From assembly GCA_028455995.1 (NCBI GenBank), contig JABELC010000013.1, forward strand, positions 930,001-994,000: a stretch of DNA of 64,000 nucleotides. The letters run 5' to 3'. Source of the DNA: Scleromitrula shiraiana (taxonomy: Eukaryota; Ascomycota; Leotiomycetes; Helotiales; Sclerotiniaceae). The position numbers and the translations under genes are program-made. Positions 22,494 through 32,191 of this stretch are shown here, one piece after another (positions within the stretch are counted from its first letter, which is position 1; the number at the start of each line of letters is the position of its first letter). Below the pieces are notes generated by a model. That model worked only from the letters and a program-made list of their open reading frames with translations, was not told the origin of the DNA and did no database searches.

Positions 22494-25400
22494 TCACAAT
22501 TCTCGATCTAAATCTTGCGATTTATTCATCGCCCAATAAACACCCTCTTTTCCCATCAATTCTGCGTGCGTCCCCCTCTCCACAATCCTTCCTTTTACAA
22601 GCACCAAAATACAATCCGCATTCCTAATAGTTGCGAGTCTATGTGCAACCGTAACCGTGGTAGTATGATGCCCCGCCACCCGCTCCAGGGCCCTTAAAAC
22701 CTCCATCTCGCTCAACGAGTCCAGCGCGCTCGTTGCTTCGTCGAGAAGTAAGATCTCGGGTTGCCGTGCAAGCGCGCGCGCAAGTGCAATCCGCTGTCGT
22801 TGACCCCCGCTGAAAGCAATTCCCTTGTCGCCGCATTGCGTGTTGTAGGCCTCTGGGAGAGAAATTATAAAGTCGTGGATATTTGCGCTTTTGGCTGCTG
22901 TTTCCAGGAGCTCGTTATTGGAATCGGGCTCGGATGTGCCGAGCATGATGTTTTCTCGCAGGGTTCCTTGAAAGAGAACGGTGTCTTGAGATACCAGTGA
23001 TGTTCTGCTGCGATAGGCAGCAGTGTTTAGTTTATCCAGAGAGCGTGGACCGATGAGTATAGATCCGCTGCTCGTTCTGTAAAACTTTTCAAGCAAGGCT
23101 ATGATGGTGGATTTACCAGAACCCGAGGGGCCTACGATTGCTAGGCTGTGTCCTGAATTCACGGTGAAAGCTAAATCTTGAAGAACTTCGTGATTTGGTG
23201 CAATCGGATAGTTGAAATTCACATTGTTGAATGTGATAGAGTTTGTAGCTACTTGTTCGTCGTCTTGATCGGATTCTGGCTCAGTTACTTGTTCAGAGTT
23301 CGTGAGCAATTGTGCTCTTAGTCTTAGGTCAAGAATAGTATTGATGGATTGTTTAGCTTTGAATATGCCTAATTCTTTGTTATTTTAATTTCCATATAAT
23401 CGAAGTCCTTACTTACTACTCGAATTTGCGAATATTTCGGCTGCATTTTCTCCACTGGAAAAGAAACCCAAGAAGATAATCCATAACTGCAGAGCTTCGA
23501 GCTTCCCATCAACTAGAAGAGTGCCACCATACCAAAATATAAGAGCCATCCCTATAAAAGTCAATTTGTGATTAAGCAATCATTGAACAACCCATCCCGT
23601 ACCTACCTAAGAAAGTTGCACTCTCCGAAAATGCAAATAGAGGCATTGTCGTAATAATGTTCTTGTAAAATAGCGGCAGAGACTCATCCATTCTTCTTTC
23701 TAGTTGCAAGCAAACCTCTTGCTCCATGGTCAATGCCGCCACTGTTCTCACGCCCCCAATAACCTCCGATGCATACTGTGCACTGTTTAACAATGGTTCA
23801 GAGAGACTCTTACTCTTTGCAGCAGCCGAACGAACTCGCAGGTAGCCGGCGAAAACAATGGCAGGTACACTGCCAAACAATCCAACAAGGGCCAGTCGCC
23901 ATTCTATTGCAAGCCCCAAGATGGTGCAAGAAACGATACACACAACAGAGACCAGCATAGATCCCAGAACTGTGAGCAGATTTTGTATTTGTGTCGTATG
24001 GAAAGAAAGAGACGCCACAAGCTTTGCTGCCGAATTTCCCTCCTGGTCGAAAAATGATGGCTCTTGTTGCAAAATCGATTTGAAATAATCAATCTGGTAG
24101 AAAAATCTCGCCGTGGTTCCCATTATTGACGAAAGTGTTCCCATGATGAAAAATGCCACAAACGTCCCTATTGCGACAACAAACCACATTAAAGCCCAAA
24201 AGTCTTCCCTTTCCCGAATGTTCGTGCTTTTATTGAAGCCTGCTACACTGCCACCATACAGAATTGCTTGTGCCGGATATACTGCTCCCGCTAATACGCA
24301 AGTGGGTATCATCACTATGAAAAGCCGTTTCAACAAACGATTTTCTTCTAAAATTATGTACAGACATCGGAACAATGATCTCTCAGATGTTGATTTGGTG
24401 CTTGTAGTGACGCTAGTACTGCTCAGCAGACTTTCGCGCTCAATTCTTCCTCCTTTCGAAGGTTTCTTCTCCTCTGTGCATGTTTCTGAGCCTACTAAGC
24501 CTGTTTCAATTTCCTGAGGTTCTTTGACTTGGGTAGTGATATTAAGTGCTTGTGCCTCATAGAATCGCGCATATTTGCCATCCAGGGCAATCAATGACTG
24601 ATGCGTGCCTTCTTCGAGAACCTGGCCATTCTTCAGCAGCACTATATGGTCGGCTCCTTGCACAAAGGATAATTTATGGGCTATTACGATAGTAGTCCTA
24701 TCTCTCGATACCCGTTTGATTGCGGTTTCCACTATGCGCTCAGATTGAACATCTAGGCCCGAGGTTGCTTCATCGAAGATTAAAATCTTTGGGGAGGAGA
24801 TAATGGCTCGAGCTATACTAATCCGTTGCTTCTGTCCTCCACTAAGACGATTTCCTCTACTTCCAACTTTAGTTTCGTAGCCGTCTGGTAAGCTTTCAAT
24901 GAAAGAGTGCGCGCCAACTTCGATGCAACTTTTTATCACCATCTCACGCTTTTTCTCCTCGGTGTAATGTTCAAAGGGGGTTCCAAATAATCCACTGGCA
25001 ACATTATAAAAGATGCTATCGTTGAAAAGAGTTACATCCTTTTCAATCATTAGATAATCCGAAGAAACCGGAGAATTATAAGAAAACATACTTGCTGAAC
25101 GAGTCCAATGTTGCTTCGCAATGATTTAATATTCAATTTTCCAATGTTACAGCCATCGATTGAAACCGTGCCACTAAGAGGATCATACCACCGCTCAAGT
25201 AAGCCAACAATAGTACTCTTTCCCGAGCCACTTGCCCCAATCAAAGCAGTCATCTTACCTGCTTCAAAGTTCATGTTTAAATTCCGAAGCACCTTGACTG
25301 ATGGCCTCTTGGGATACGAAAAATCAATATTCTCAAATCTGATACTTCCCACTGGATGTTCTAGGACAACGCCACCTGGATCAAGAGAGTCGATCGTAGG

Positions 25401-26514
25401 CTTCGTATTGATGATTTTGTTCAGAGTCTTTGAAGACGCTCTTGCTTTTGAGAGAAGTGAATAAATGGGCAAGATTTTACGCATCCCATTTGTTCCTTGA
25501 TTTATGGACAAAATAACACTACACGAGAGTCAGAAAGAGCATATTGCTTCGAGCGCGAGTGAAATACGTTATGATTGTTCCACCACTCCCGATATCTCCT
25601 CGGTTGAGCAAAATTGTACCATACCAGAATGCCAAAGCATATGAACACAATAGGGCAAAGTAGCTATTTGAGAACTGTGCTGCGAGAATCGGACTCTTTC
25701 TCATCCGTTTAGCTTTCGCTCTCCCGAGAAATGCTGTGTATTTCTCGGCTACTTTGGATTCTGCAGCACATGCCATAACGATGCGAATGCCATCCAAGCT
25801 TTCCTCGGCGACAGTCGCCGCCTCTTCGTCAATCTTTTGAATTTGCTGCTCGAATTTTGTCTCCAGAGCAGCCGTTCCAAAGTTACTTATGAACAGGAGG
25901 ACGATGGTCGTGCAGAGGGTTAACGTAAGCTGCCAGCTGTGCATAAATGCAATGATTACAGACACCACGACGGTCGAAGCTGCCTGCACCACAATCCCCA
26001 ACTTCTCGGATAGCGCATCTTCAATACTGTTGATGCTGGTCGCCAGGTTCTCGGCTGCGCTTCCCTGGCTTACCGAGCCCACGGCTTGACGAATTGCAGA
26101 TCTTAGATACGCCGAGCGAAGTCTTTTGGAATACTTCATGGCTGAGATGGAGAGCAAAATCCCATATAAACACGTGAAGGCCCATTGTCCGATGAACAGA
26201 TATACCAAGTACAAGACCTCTGAGTTGATTTTCTTTTTAAGTGAAGCATGGTCTTGGAAATGATAATTATTGAAGGCATTTGCAAGGCCTCCATAAACAA
26301 GCGACATCAATGGCCGCGCTGTGCCAGCTCCGGCTGCGGCGGCAAGTCCCAACAGCTGAATCATATCCGGCCTCCATGAAGAGACGCGCAATCTCGTGAA
26401 GTTCCTCAGCTTTCGTGCATAGTTTCGTACAAGCTTTAGGCTTGAATAAGAATACGTCGTCTCAACATTAACATCTGACGGAGATGGATCTTCCGGGGAA
26501 TCATCAGTAGCCAT
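22494..26514 (-). CDS. Full-size ABCB (MDR-type) ABC exporter
   Basis: A 1271-residue transporter in five exons: 26514..25568, 25518..25092, 25038..23607, 23551..23417 and 23368..22494. Introns are 49, 53, 55 and 48 bp, all GT..AG and in phase. Layout is TMD1-NBD1-TMD2-NBD2. NBD1 has GASGSGKST, signature LSGGQKQRISIARA, Walker B ILIFDEATS and H-loop IAHK. NBD2 has GPSGSGKST, FSGGQRQRIALARA, ILLLDEATSALD and VAHR. Both sites look catalytically complete. The frame extends upstream to a TTG, so the first ATG (MATDDSPEDPS) is chosen. Family role: ATP-driven efflux of lipophilic compounds or modified peptides. It lies 0.5 kb from the repeat-peptide gene on the same strand, so product export or self-protection is a reasonable inference, not a demonstrated one. 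Confidence 0.9.
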
Positions 26515-27015
26515 CGAAGTGGCGTGGTGGCCTGAATGGCAAATGGAGCAAACTCTAATGATTTTCAAAAGACGATGCAATTGACTCAGGGCTTCTCAAT
26601 CTTTGACAGTCATGTGCGTGAACAAACTATACAATTTGGGTGTTTTAAAGAATGTCTCTTTAGATAGGGCCATGAGATTGTACAGCGCTCAACCAACCAT
26701 GACCTAACACTCATAACATGCAACATATGCAACGAGGAACATCTATCATAGTATGGATATCTAGCCATGAGCGCATTGGACGAAATAAATTAAGCCACAA
26801 GCAACAGATATGTCTAACATTAAACCGAGCCTAGCCCTACATGGCCTGGGTAGTGTAGTATCGAGAGAAGTATTTAGCCGGTGGCTATATTATATAAGAG
26901 TAGTGAATGTTCCAATCCAATCACCAACCCCTGTCCCTACAAGAAACCCATCACACCAATAAATGCCGTGCCGCACAACACCCACCCCCCTGGCTCCAAA
27001 CCCCGCTTCGCCTTA
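26515..27015. other. Intergenic, ABC exporter 5' to repeat-peptide 3'
   Basis: This should contain the exporter promoter (leftward) and the 3' UTR of the repeat-peptide gene. No gene or clear motif is seen. Confidence 0.5.
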
Positions 27016-27458
27016 CTACTCGGCAGATAGAGATACATCATCGTTGTATTTTGTGACCATATTCATGAGCGAGGTTCCTGCTCTCGCCTCAACTTCCGAT
27101 ACATCATCGTTGTACGCCGTGACCATATTCATGATTGAGGTTCCGGCTCTCGCCTCGACTTCCGATACATCGTCGTTGTATTTTGTGACCATGTTCATGA
27201 TCGGGGTTTTGGCTCTCGCCTCGACTTTCGATACATCATCGTTGTATTTTGTGACCATGTTCATGATCGAGCTTGCTGGAAATCTGGACGTGATATCTGC
27301 AGCTGGACTCTCATCTAACGATTCGTGAGTAGCAGTTAACAGACTCTCTTTTCACTGTGTCACTAAAGAACGTTTATATATATACCTTTGACGAGAACCG
27401 GTGCACCCAAAACAACAGGGAGAACGGGCAAGAGGCGAAGCAGGGATACGAATTGCAT
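27016..27458 (-). CDS. Secreted four-repeat peptide; candidate RiPP (dikaritin-type) precursor
   Basis: A 123-residue protein in two exons, 27458..27386 and 27314..27016. The 71 bp intron (27315..27385, GTATAT..GTTAG) joins K24 to D25. Residues 1-18 are a textbook signal peptide (MQFVSLLRLLPVLPVVLG, then APVLVK). From residue 42 come four copies of a 22-residue unit: conserved block MNMVTKYNDDVS followed by spacer EVEARAG + TSI. Copy 1 has K for E and AKTPI, copy 3 has A for K before the Tyr, and copy 4 stops after the block as SLSAE. Signal peptide plus tandem near-identical units with one invariant Tyr, next to a UstYa gene, is the design of UstA/PhomA-like precursors. Oddly, no KR/RR Kex2 site separates the units; only single Arg (EAR) or Lys occurs. 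Alternatives: a cell-wall or repellent-type repeat protein. Confidence 0.75.
27061..27334 (-). repeat. 66 bp tandem repeat inside the precursor gene
   Basis: Three full and one truncated copies of a 66 bp unit encode the 22-residue repeats. Copies differ by only a few bases, implying recent duplication or homogenisation. Confidence 0.8.
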
Positions 27459-28594
27459 GTTGGGAATTTGTTGAAGATGTTTGTTTTGTTATGGGTGTTT
27501 TGAAGGGAGGAGAATAGCTCGATTGATTCTTGGGAATATCGAGTCCAAACTCGAAAGAGATGCAGCTTTTTATATGCTCGCCCCCGTACTGCTACATACT
27601 TCAAGATTGCCTGGTATGCAACCGGCAACAGCTGGCTATCTTCAACCAGAGATAAGTATTCCTATACACTCGTTATTCCACCAAAGAGGGTGTCTGCCAA
27701 GATGCTTATATTGGTGAGATCAAACATCCATACATCATTTTGAAAAAAATAAGATCGGCCGATTTGGTAATCCGATTAGATGAATGCTTTACCCCTCCAT
27801 TTCACACCCATGAGTTGAAAAATTTCCCTACAGCACTACAACACTACTACTTCAAGCTACAGCCTTTGATTAGACCCATTCAATAGTACCGCTAATAAGA
27901 AAGGTGTGGTAGATATAGATACCTAGGTATGCAGCTGATATGTACCTATAGGGCGAGATGTATTAATTGCACCAATATTTTCGACGCTGCTGTGAGGCAA
28001 AGTGCTTTTATAGTTTCTGTAGCTGTTTGAGATCGCTTAGGTAGGAAGGTCATTGAGCGCTCTTGCAACCTTTATAGATAGAGGGGTTGTACTCGGTGAA
28101 GATGAGGTCCTGATGTTTGCAAAATTGTGATTGAAAACCAATGAGGTAGGATTAAAATACCTAGGTGCCAATATGATCTGACTTATATTGATCAGCGTTC
28201 TAGCTTACCTCCGCTTATTTTGCGATCCAATTACAACAGCATTTACCATCTCTTCACAATTTGCATGCGTAACTAATAATTTATGCATCGTATTAGGCTT
28301 AACGGATAATGCAGTGCATGCTACATCATGTTACATCTAGTATGCATGTCATCAACATTTTGATAAGCTGCGTTCATAGCCCGGCAATGAACTGTTGAAA
28401 ATGACACCAGAATCTGGCCGTGGCGGCAGATTTTAGCTGGTATTATTGCAGCTCAGTATGGCTCATCAGAGCATTTTGTTCATTGAAATCGGGGGTCAGG
28501 TTTCCTTGCGATTTATGACCTCGACTTAATTTCTCATTATTCCAAGCTGCTTTTTACTCAAACTTCTGTATCCTTGACACCTTGATGAAAAGCC
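27459..28594. promoter_or_regulatory. Divergent promoter between precursor and UstYa genes
   Basis: 1.14 kb between the start codons of the divergent precursor and UstYa genes. It is AT-rich, with CTACCTAGG-like palindromes and a CCGTGGCGG pair of CGG/CCG triplets near 28419-28427 that could suit a Zn2Cys6 dimer. I see no gene in it. Confidence 0.4.
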
Positions 28595-29765
28595 ATGTGG
28601 GGTAGAACAGAGAAAGAGAAGCTCCTGGAGACTGCTGTGAATTCTGGCCGTGGTAGTGATGAGGAAAGCCGCGAGTCTCTTGAAGAAGTACAGCGACACC
28701 ATATAACGATTGTTCGAAGGGACTATGGGAAACAGGCGACGGTTTTGCGAAAATTTCTGCCGTGGATAGCGCACGCTATCTTCTTTCTTACGTCGCTGGG
28801 TTTCTTTTTGGGTGCCATTGCTATACGGAAAACTTTGCCTGTTAATTGTATGGAAGCTCGGCGTCAATGGTGTGAGTAATATTGGAGCTCTTACTACCAC
28901 AGATATCATGAACTACTACCAACTAAATCGCCCTAGCTATTACTATGGGCTCTATACCCGAAGAGTATCACGTCGAGCGTTTGGTCGGGAGCTTCAATCG
29001 ATCTTTATCACCTTTTAAAGGGCCTCCGTCCCCAGCAGTTGATGCAGCCTGGGATGACATAACAAATTGCAAGTTATCCGGAATGTTTTGATGGCAGACA
29101 CATTACTTATCCTGCAATAGATGGAGCCATGAGTATTACAGAAGAAACTTTTGGGAAGTTGAATGCTTCAAAGACAGCGGTTAAGGTGCCAGCAGACTAT
29201 GGTGGAGGCAGGATAGCATTCCTCGAATCTCTTCATCAATTGCATTGCGTAGTATGTATGATTTAACATTTGTTGCTGAGAGAAACTTATACCTTCTTTA
29301 CTATACAACGATCTGACCAATTTTTTCATCATTAGCAAATGCTGTGGCAACACACCTATCCAGAGTACTATCTCGAAGTTGCAGGCAATATCGAGAGGGA
29401 TGATCAGCAGTGGCATGAACATATGGGTAAGTTTCTGCTTAAGTGCCTTACAATATTCAAGCTAATCAGATGCGTCCTTTTCAGATCATTGTGCGGACAT
29501 GCTTCGCCAAAAGCTGATGTGTGATGCAGATGTGCATGTTCTCACCTACAACTGGGTAAAAGGCCACGATGCGCCTCACCCTAATTTTAATACGGTGCGA
29601 CAATGTCGAAATTTCGAGGTTGTAAAGCAATATGCATTGGATCATGCATTAGATGGTTCAGCCCTGCCCCATTCGTATTTTGAGAAGCCTAAGGATGGTT
29701 CTGTGAGAGAGTACGAGGAACCACCATTTGATCCCTTTGATGAAGGATCTCCATCACAACCTTGA
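28595..29765 (+). CDS. UstYa-type (DUF3328) peptide-cyclising oxidase
   Basis: A 303-residue protein in five exons: 28595..28871, 28937..29068, 29121..29251, 29336..29426 and 29485..29765. One N-terminal membrane helix (about 54-77) follows a basic cytoplasmic tail. The signature GPPSPAVDAAWDDITNYGAMSI is followed by the two family motifs HQLHC (175-179) and HMDHC (209-213) with ADMLRQKLMCDADV, so the putative HxxHC metal-binding residues are intact. Intron 2 (29069..29120) is GC..AG (GCAAGT donor); no GT choice gives an open frame there, and it yields the family-typical DDITNYG join. Family role: UstYa/UstYb proteins oxidatively cross-link Tyr-containing cores of ribosomal peptides, but relatives also occur in other secondary pathways. 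It is divergent from the repeat-peptide gene. Confidence 0.88.
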
Positions 29766-30383
29766 CATTTTATATCCCCCCCCCTTAAAAAAATAAACAA
29801 TATATCAATGTAACTACAGAACGTATAAATAAATTTTCTCCTTGCGTTGAACCAGACGTCCCTTTAAGCGGTTGTTTGGTGAGAACTCTATCCAAAATAA
29901 AGTGCGTATACACGGCTGAGGATGGAGAACTATTTCCCCCGCACCTTATAAGGGGGCCCCAGTAACGAGAGTCGTATATTTTCTCTGGGCTCCTAGTCTT
30001 GGTATAGAAAATTAGGCCGAGTGGCTGCTGACATACATATAAAAAGTCAAGGATAATATTTCTGAGCACCAATACCAACTTGATGTAACTTTACGCCTTA
30101 TTTGAAATCCCCCCCAATCCAGAAAATGACGAGATTTTCCAATGCCGACTTTTAAGGATGGACTCCAAAGATTTCCAGCTCAATCCTTTAAATTTGGGGG
30201 TGGTTGAACCCCTAAAATTATTTGTCAATATAGCCCCGTTGTCTCCATCGTCGATAATCCCGATTTCCAAATATTCTGACTTTACATGACGAGCTATTAA
30301 CCCATCAACACGGCGTTGTCCAATTATCGTCAAGTCAAACTATCAAATTATTTTCTGGTTCAACTCTTAGCTAGCCCTTAACT
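29766..30383. other. Intergenic, UstYa 3' to rhodopsin-like 5'
   Basis: No recognisable gene. C-rich runs occur at 29777-29785 and 30110-30116. Two short minus-strand open frames (29785-30333) have no family features and no splice logic. Confidence 0.5.
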
Positions 30384-31561
30384 ATGGTTATTGTCCTTCC
30401 ACTTGAGAATCTAAATGTAAACCTCTTTCTTTTGATCCGACACATGGTATTCAATCATATAGTGCTATAGAGTGCTAACTTTAACAAAGGCTCTAGCATG
30501 GACGTTATTCAGTGTGTCGGCTGTTCTCACCTTCGGGCGATTTTATATCAGGTTGAAGAAGACAGGGCGTTTGCATCTTGACGATGCCTTCAATGGATTA
30601 GCCCTTGCGTCTCTGCTCGTTTTCATCGCAACATATCAGGTCTATTTCCCACCTCAATATAATTATCAGTTGTATGTTCTAGGCCTTGGTGGCTACATAC
30701 CAAGCGACAACGAACTAGCGTTTTCAACGAGACTTAACGTAGCGAACATCTTCTTCTTTTGGATAACCTTGTATCTTGTGAAGGCCTCATTCCTGGCCCT
30801 ATATTGGGCACTATTCAACGTATCGAAAGCCTTTCGAATAGCATGGTTGTGTGCAGCCACATTTACATTACTGACATTCTTGGCTACTTTTCTGGCCACT
30901 TTTTGGTCGTGCGGAACCCCGAAGCAAATTGGCAATCTTGGTTTGTCATTACCGTCAGGTTTATGATCCAGATCAGTTAACTAACTCCCAATATAGTTGG
31001 CTGTAACACATTGTCCACGAAGCTTCTCGTCACCCTCGAGACCATGTGGTGCGTACTTAATATAGTGGGAGATCTCATTAGTATGTCAACAATCTCTTCA
31101 TTGTCTACTTCTGCCATTTTTACAGCACGACTAATGACCTACTCACACAAATAGCACTAACCCTTCCACTGGGAATGTTAAGAGCAATGAGAATCTCAAA
31201 GGCACAGAAGTGGGGTTTAGCAGCCATCGCAAGCCTTGTGATGATAGATATTCTCTTTGACATTCTTCGAACCGTATATACTGTTGGAAGCTATGCAGCG
31301 AGTTTCCCAAATGCCAACGCTGTTTGGGCTCTTTGTGAACCGACCATTGCAGTGATGGTCTGTGCATTACCTATCTACAGAACCTTTCTATCTAAAAAGA
31401 AGCTGGCGCCATCTACTTCGTATCAAGGATTGCGCGGAACCCGAGAGACGGGCAAAAGTGGTTCACGGAACGCTGCTGTACCTCGCGAGTTGGACGACGT
31501 GAGTGCTTACAGTCTCGGTTCTACTCGATCTGTATTGGGACATTCGCAATCACATGCTTAA
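30384..31561 (+). CDS. Rhodopsin/SAT4-like seven-helix membrane protein
   Basis: A 333-residue integral membrane protein in four exons: 30384..30416, 30463..30940, 30997..31080 and 31155..31561 (introns 46, 56 and 74 bp). It opens MVIVLPLENLN, then has multiple hydrophobic helices with FGRFYIRLKKTGRLHLDDAF, FFFWITLYLVKASFLALYW, and ETMWCVLNIVGDLITLTLPLGMLRAMRIS. This layout is that of the fungal rhodopsin-domain (SAT4/PTH11-related) family. The polar C-terminal tail is Ser-rich. The function of such proteins is mostly unknown; some sit in secondary-metabolite clusters. The tiny first exon is the weakest part: it was chosen because the second exon has no in-frame ATG and the 30462 acceptor keeps phase. 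Confidence 0.7.
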
Positions 31562-32191
31562 TTTTCGATATTCGTAATGTTGGCATCTAGGATGGTGTCA
31601 GTACCAGAGAAAAAGGAGGAAGAGGCCAGTAATCTTAATCTAAGATAGCCTGGACAATGCAGCTGATGTACTGAGAATTATCTTCTTATCTATCAATGAC
31701 CTTGTATACAGAAGATATAGAATACATAGAATATCATTACATGATTAGGAATGGTCGAAAAGTTTGCGCAAAGGATTTGATGATTCTGTGGTAATGGAGT
31801 ATTTAGTTCTAGGCACATCAGGATTAATATAGGTGCTGTAAGATTAGAAAGTGGGTAGATCTAGGCTAGTGTTCCCTAGCGAGAATAATAATACAACGGG
31901 CAAAAATGAACTTCCAAATGTTTGGTATCTCCAACATTTGGTATTTTGAAACTACGAGAAAACCGCAGCTGCATGATATTAGGCAATTACTACCTACCTA
32001 GGTAGGCTGTGTATAAACAATCTATTGATTAAAACAGGGAATGATCCGGGATTAATAACACCGGTAAGCACTGAGTGAGTTGCTTTGGGGGGTGGTACGT
32101 TCCGTACATGGTAAGATATAATGCTCTCATCAACCCTCTTTCACTCATTGTCTTTCTACGAATTAATTCTCTAGCAAAAAATACTCAAGCC
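31562..32191. other. Intergenic, rhodopsin-like 3' to monooxygenase 5'
   Basis: No gene. A TACCTACCTAGGTAGG palindromic run lies near 31990-32007. The open frame of the monooxygenase extends upstream to 32075 from a GTG, but the favoured ATG is 32192. Confidence 0.5.

Noticed and set aside
26963..27328. Plus-strand open frame with SSLYFVT/ALAST repeats
   Set aside because: It is the antisense of the precursor repeats. Only the minus strand gives a signal peptide, a valid intron and a start codon.
29785..30333. Two minus-strand open frames after UstYa
   Set aside because: No family features, codon pattern or splice logic; left as intergenic.
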